64,000 bases of DNA from Bdellovibrionaceae bacterium UBA2339. GTDB taxonomy: Bacteria; Bdellovibrionota; Bdellovibrionia; Bdellovibrionales; JAMPXM01. Location: positions 3,087 to 67,086 of the forward strand of contig DDUL01000006.1 of the NCBI GenBank assembly GCA_002344785.1, read 5' to 3'. The notes beneath the pieces were generated by a model. The model made no database searches and was not told the DNA's origin. It was given only the letters and a program-made list of their open reading frames with translations. This document shows, in pieces, positions 61,478-64,000 of this stretch (the stretch's first letter is position 1; every line of letters starts with the position of its first letter). Both the position numbers and the translations under genes were made by a program.

Positions 61478-63652
61478 TCAGCCGATTCCCGCCAGCGAAG
61501 TGGGGCCATGCGCACGCAAGAGTTCACGTCGCAATGAAGCGTGTTCTTTAAGGCGCAGACTCGGGTCGCGCTCAAACACTTCAAATGCGGCCTCGCGCGC
61601 CATCTGCAGAATGCGGGCATCGCGCACAAGATTGGCGAGTTTAAATCCGGGTAGACCGGACTGGCGCGCGCCAAGAAATTCACCGGGTCCACGAATCTCC
61701 AAGTCACGTTCGGCGATCACAAAGCCGTCGGTGGACTCTTCCATGATCTTGACTCGATCGCGGGCCTCTTCGCTCACCGCATAGCCCAGCATCAACAGGC
61801 AATAGCTTTTGTGTTCACCGCGACCCACGCGCCCGCGAAGCTGATGCAATTGCGAAAGCCCAAAACGCTCAGCATGTTCAATCACCATGATGTTCGCGTT
61901 GGGCACATCCACACCGACTTCGATGACTGTGGTCGAGACAAGAATTTGAAATTCACCGGCGCGAAAGCGGCGCATGACTTGGTCTTTTTCGTCGGGCTTC
62001 ATGCGACCGTGCAAAAGTCCAAGCTGATATTCGGGAAACTGCTTTTGCAAATCTTCAAAGGCCGTGACGGCATTCTTCAGATCAATCTTCTCGCTTTCGG
62101 CAACGAGCGGGTAAACAAAGTAGGCTTGGCGCCCCTTGGTGATTTGCGCGCGCACGAACTCCAGCATTTTCCCACGATGCGATTCAAACCCGACACGAGT
62201 TTGGATGGGCGAGCGACCTTTAGGCAACTCATCGATCACCGACACATCCAAGTCGCCATAGACCGTCATCGCCAAAGTTCGCGGAATCGGCGTCGCCGTC
62301 ATGATGAGAAAGTGAGGTGATTGGCCTTTGCTCTTGAGTCGAGCGCGCTGCTCAACACCGAAGCGATGTTGTTCGTCGATGATCACAAGTCCTAGATTTT
62401 TGAAGTGAACGGCGTCTTCAATCAAAGCGTGTGTGCCGATGAGCAGATGGATCTCGCCTCGCTCCAGCAAGGCCAAAGCTTGCGCACGTTCGCGCGCCTT
62501 CAGCGAGCCGGTGAGCAGTCCCACCTTCAGGCCCAGTGGCTCCAACAGGCGGCGCGCCGTTTGATCGTGCTGTTCGGCTAAAATTTCCGTCGGCACCATC
62601 AGTGTGGCTTGATAGCCCGAGGCCACAGCCACCAAGGCCGCCATCAGTGCAACCATCGTCTTACCGCTGCCGACATCTCCCTGCACGAGGCGATGCATAG
62701 GCCGAGCCGGATCACGATCGCACAGATCCGCAACGATTTCTTGAAAGGCGCGCTTTTGCGCACCCGTCAGTTCAAAGGCGAGATTTCGCACCAATGCATC
62801 GACCAAACTCAAATCGCGACGCATTTTGATTCCGGCCTCGCGCGCCACTTCTTGTTTTCGCGACGCCAACCAAAGTTCAAGCCAGAAGAATTCTTCGAAG
62901 ATGAGTCGCCGATGCGCAGGAGTTTTGAACTCGGCAAGCTCGGGACCCGAGTCTTTGTGCGGGCGATGCGCTTGCAAAAGCGCCTCATAGCGAGGCGGCA
63001 ATTCATAGCGCGTGCGCATCCATGCGGGTAGAAGTTCCAGCTGATCTCGCTCAGCCACTAGACCCGTCAGCGCCTCTTGAATCATTTTTCGCAGTTGCCG
63101 ATTGGTGACACCTTCGGTTTCCGGATAAATCGGCACGATGACATCGTCATCGGCGTAAGTTTCTGGCGTGTCGTCTTGCAGGTCGGGATGATGAAACTCG
63201 ATGCGACCTCGGTAATTGAGCACGCGGCCAATCACGCGAACTTTTTGATTGGGCTGAAAGCGCTCGAAGTAGCCTTTGTAAGGCACGCGGAAGTATTTGC
63301 AGTGAATCTTGCCTGTGCCGTCGCGTACGACAATGTCCCAAATCTTGCGGCGGCTCTTTCCCATCGCAAAGCTCGTCACGCCGATCACTTCAGCTCGCAG
63401 ACTCACCAATTCCCCGGGTTGGAGTGAATCGATGGATCTGGCCGCACGACGATCTTCATAGGCGCGCGGATACCACTCCAAGAGATCTTGAACCGTCCAA
63501 ACGCCCTTGTCTTTGAGCCGCTCCCCCAACTTAGGTCCAACGCCACGAACAAATTGCACCGGCGTATCCACCTTCAAGGTGAGCAGATCTGGACCCCGAC
63601 CGGGGCTGCGATTGGAGTTCTTCGTGGAAGTGTCGAACTTCAAGCTACTCAT
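61478..63652 (-). CDS. recG: ATP-dependent DNA helicase RecG
   Basis: A 724-residue branch-migration helicase for stalled forks and Holliday junctions. The N-terminal wedge/OB domain (about 50-220) contains VSLRAEVIGVTSF and a RGRIEFHHPDL stretch. Helicase motifs follow: QGDVGSGKTMVA (I), DEQHRFG (II), MTATPIPRTLA (III), STTVIEVGVDVPNA (V) and QLRGRVGRG (VI). The length is slightly above the E. coli protein. It is divergent from the gene at the right edge. Confidence 0.97.
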   Translation of the reverse strand: MSSLKFDTSTKNSNRSPGRGPDLLTLKVDTPVQFVRGVGPKLGERLKDKGVWTVQDLLEWYPRAYEDRRAARSIDSLQPGELVSLRAEVIGVTSFAMGKSRRKIWDIVVRDGTGKIHCKYFRVPYKGYFERFQPNQKVRVIGRVLNYRGRIEFHHPDLQDDTPETYADDDVIVPIYPETEGVTNRQLRKMIQEALTGLVAERDQLELLPAWMRTRYELPPRYEALLQAHRPHKDSGPELAEFKTPAHRRLIFEEFFWLELWLASRKQEVAREAGIKMRRDLSLVDALVRNLAFELTGAQKRAFQEIVADLCDRDPARPMHRLVQGDVGSGKTMVALMAALVAVASGYQATLMVPTEILAEQHDQTARRLLEPLGLKVGLLTGSLKARERAQALALLERGEIHLLIGTHALIEDAVHFKNLGLVIIDEQHRFGVEQRARLKSKGQSPHFLIMTATPIPRTLAMTVYGDLDVSVIDELPKGRSPIQTRVGFESHRGKMLEFVRAQITKGRQAYFVYPLVAESEKIDLKNAVTAFEDLQKQFPEYQLGLLHGRMKPDEKDQVMRRFRAGEFQILVSTTVIEVGVDVPNANIMVIEHAERFGLSQLHQLRGRVGRGEHKSYCLLMLGYAVSEEARDRVKIMEESTDGFVIAERDLEIRGPGEFLGARQSGLPGFKLANLVRDARILQMAREAAFEVFERDPSLRLKEHASLRRELLRAHGPTSLAGIG

Positions 63653-63732
63653 TGCGAGACACTTTCTCGACCTCGTCTCACTCCGTCAAGGGAGTGCTTG
63701 GAGAGTCATCTCAAGCTTGGCACACTTAAGCT

Positions 63733-64000
63733 ATGAGCGAACGAAATCCGTCGAATTCCGCCCCTGCTGCGAACGCCACCCCCGACGAGCTGCAGTCTTT
63801 GGCCACGGCGCTCGGCTCAGCCCCCGCGACGGCCGGTCACTTCAAAATTCGCGTGAACTCGCTCATTCCCAATCGACCGACCACCTTCGATACCTTCGTA
63901 TTTCTCAACAAGAAATTGGTGTTGTATTTGCGCGCCGGCGACCAAATTTCAGCCGAGAAGATCGCCAAGCTGGAACGCGCCGACGTCTTTTATGTTCCCG
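63733..64000 (+). CDS. partial CDS, possible N-terminus of HD-GYP-type or related regulator
   Basis: The first 89 residues from ATG 63733 are seen; the rest lies outside the window. After a polar Ala-rich start comes FKIRVNSLIPNRPTTFDTFVFLNKKLVLYLRAGDQISAEK (read as two stretches). The pattern of a beta hairpin with LYLRxGDxI, then a helix, resembles the small N-terminal domain that precedes HD-GYP or related signalling domains in Bdellovibrio-type genomes. This is weak evidence; the family cannot be fixed without the rest. Confidence 0.65.
   Translation, partial: MSERNPSNSAPAANATPDELQSLATALGSAPATAGHFKIRVNSLIPNRPTTFDTFVFLNKKLVLYLRAGDQISAEKIAKLERADVFYVP

Overview
The window looks like an ordinary, densely packed chromosomal segment of a Gram-negative predatory-type or related bacterium. 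GC is in the mid-50s by eye, coding is close to gapless, and there are many lipoproteins and exported proteins of unknown function. A CarD-type regulator, a lone RnfD-like protein and minor-pilin-like genes next to a calcium-binding protein fit the Bdellovibrionota/Oligoflexia (Bdellovibrio-like) lineage. That placement is inference from gene style, not from a marker alignment. I see no prophage, insertion sequence or CRISPR array.

Layout. 1-13.3 kb holds housekeeping and small metabolic genes: the end of an RluA pseudouridine synthase, a glutaredoxin, MutM, SohB, an AsmA-like protein, GreA, a DHH phosphoesterase (NrnA type), two convergent BFD-type [2Fe-2S] proteins, a DMT transporter, glyoxalase II, a MazG-like hydrolase and a CysQ-like phosphatase, then tRNA-Val(CAC). 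13.5-23.0 kb is one leftward locus of a giant Ig/beta-propeller lipoprotein, a CRTAC1 (FG-GAP + ASPIC/UnbV) protein, an RnfD/NqrB-like membrane protein and an HTTM-like membrane protein. The last three have overlapping stop and start codons. 23.4-25.6 kb carries rpmG with a terminator, a SAM methyltransferase and an exported protein. 25.7-32.1 kb is a leftward cluster with two prepilin-like proteins, a large companion and an EF-hand protein.

32.3-38.2 kb holds a barrel-like exported protein, a short repeat-rich non-coding patch (15-bp and 77-bp tandem repeats), a tRNA-Cys with an unusual T-loop, a ComM/YifB homologue that has lost its Walker A lysine, and a Xer recombinase. 38.3-39.8 kb has two lipoproteins behind what looks like a sigma-54 promoter with an upstream dyad. 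40.1-43.7 kb is NfeD-slipin-SpoIID. 43.8-48.2 kb has small unknowns, a TPR lipoprotein and a CHASE2 adenylate/guanylate cyclase.

48.3-57.1 kb is a tight leftward operon gltX-cysS-uvrB-(SGNH hydrolase)-uvrC. Upstream of it, behind a strong terminator, is a CarD regulator with a histone-H1-like tail. The window ends with an exported subtilase, RecG, and the start of a divergent gene that may be an HD-GYP-type or related regulator.

The most interesting items are the coupled CRTAC1/RnfD-like/HTTM cassette with its giant lipoprotein, the sigma-54/enhancer arrangement, the degenerate ComM, the H1-tailed CarD, and the minor-pilin/EF-hand cluster.
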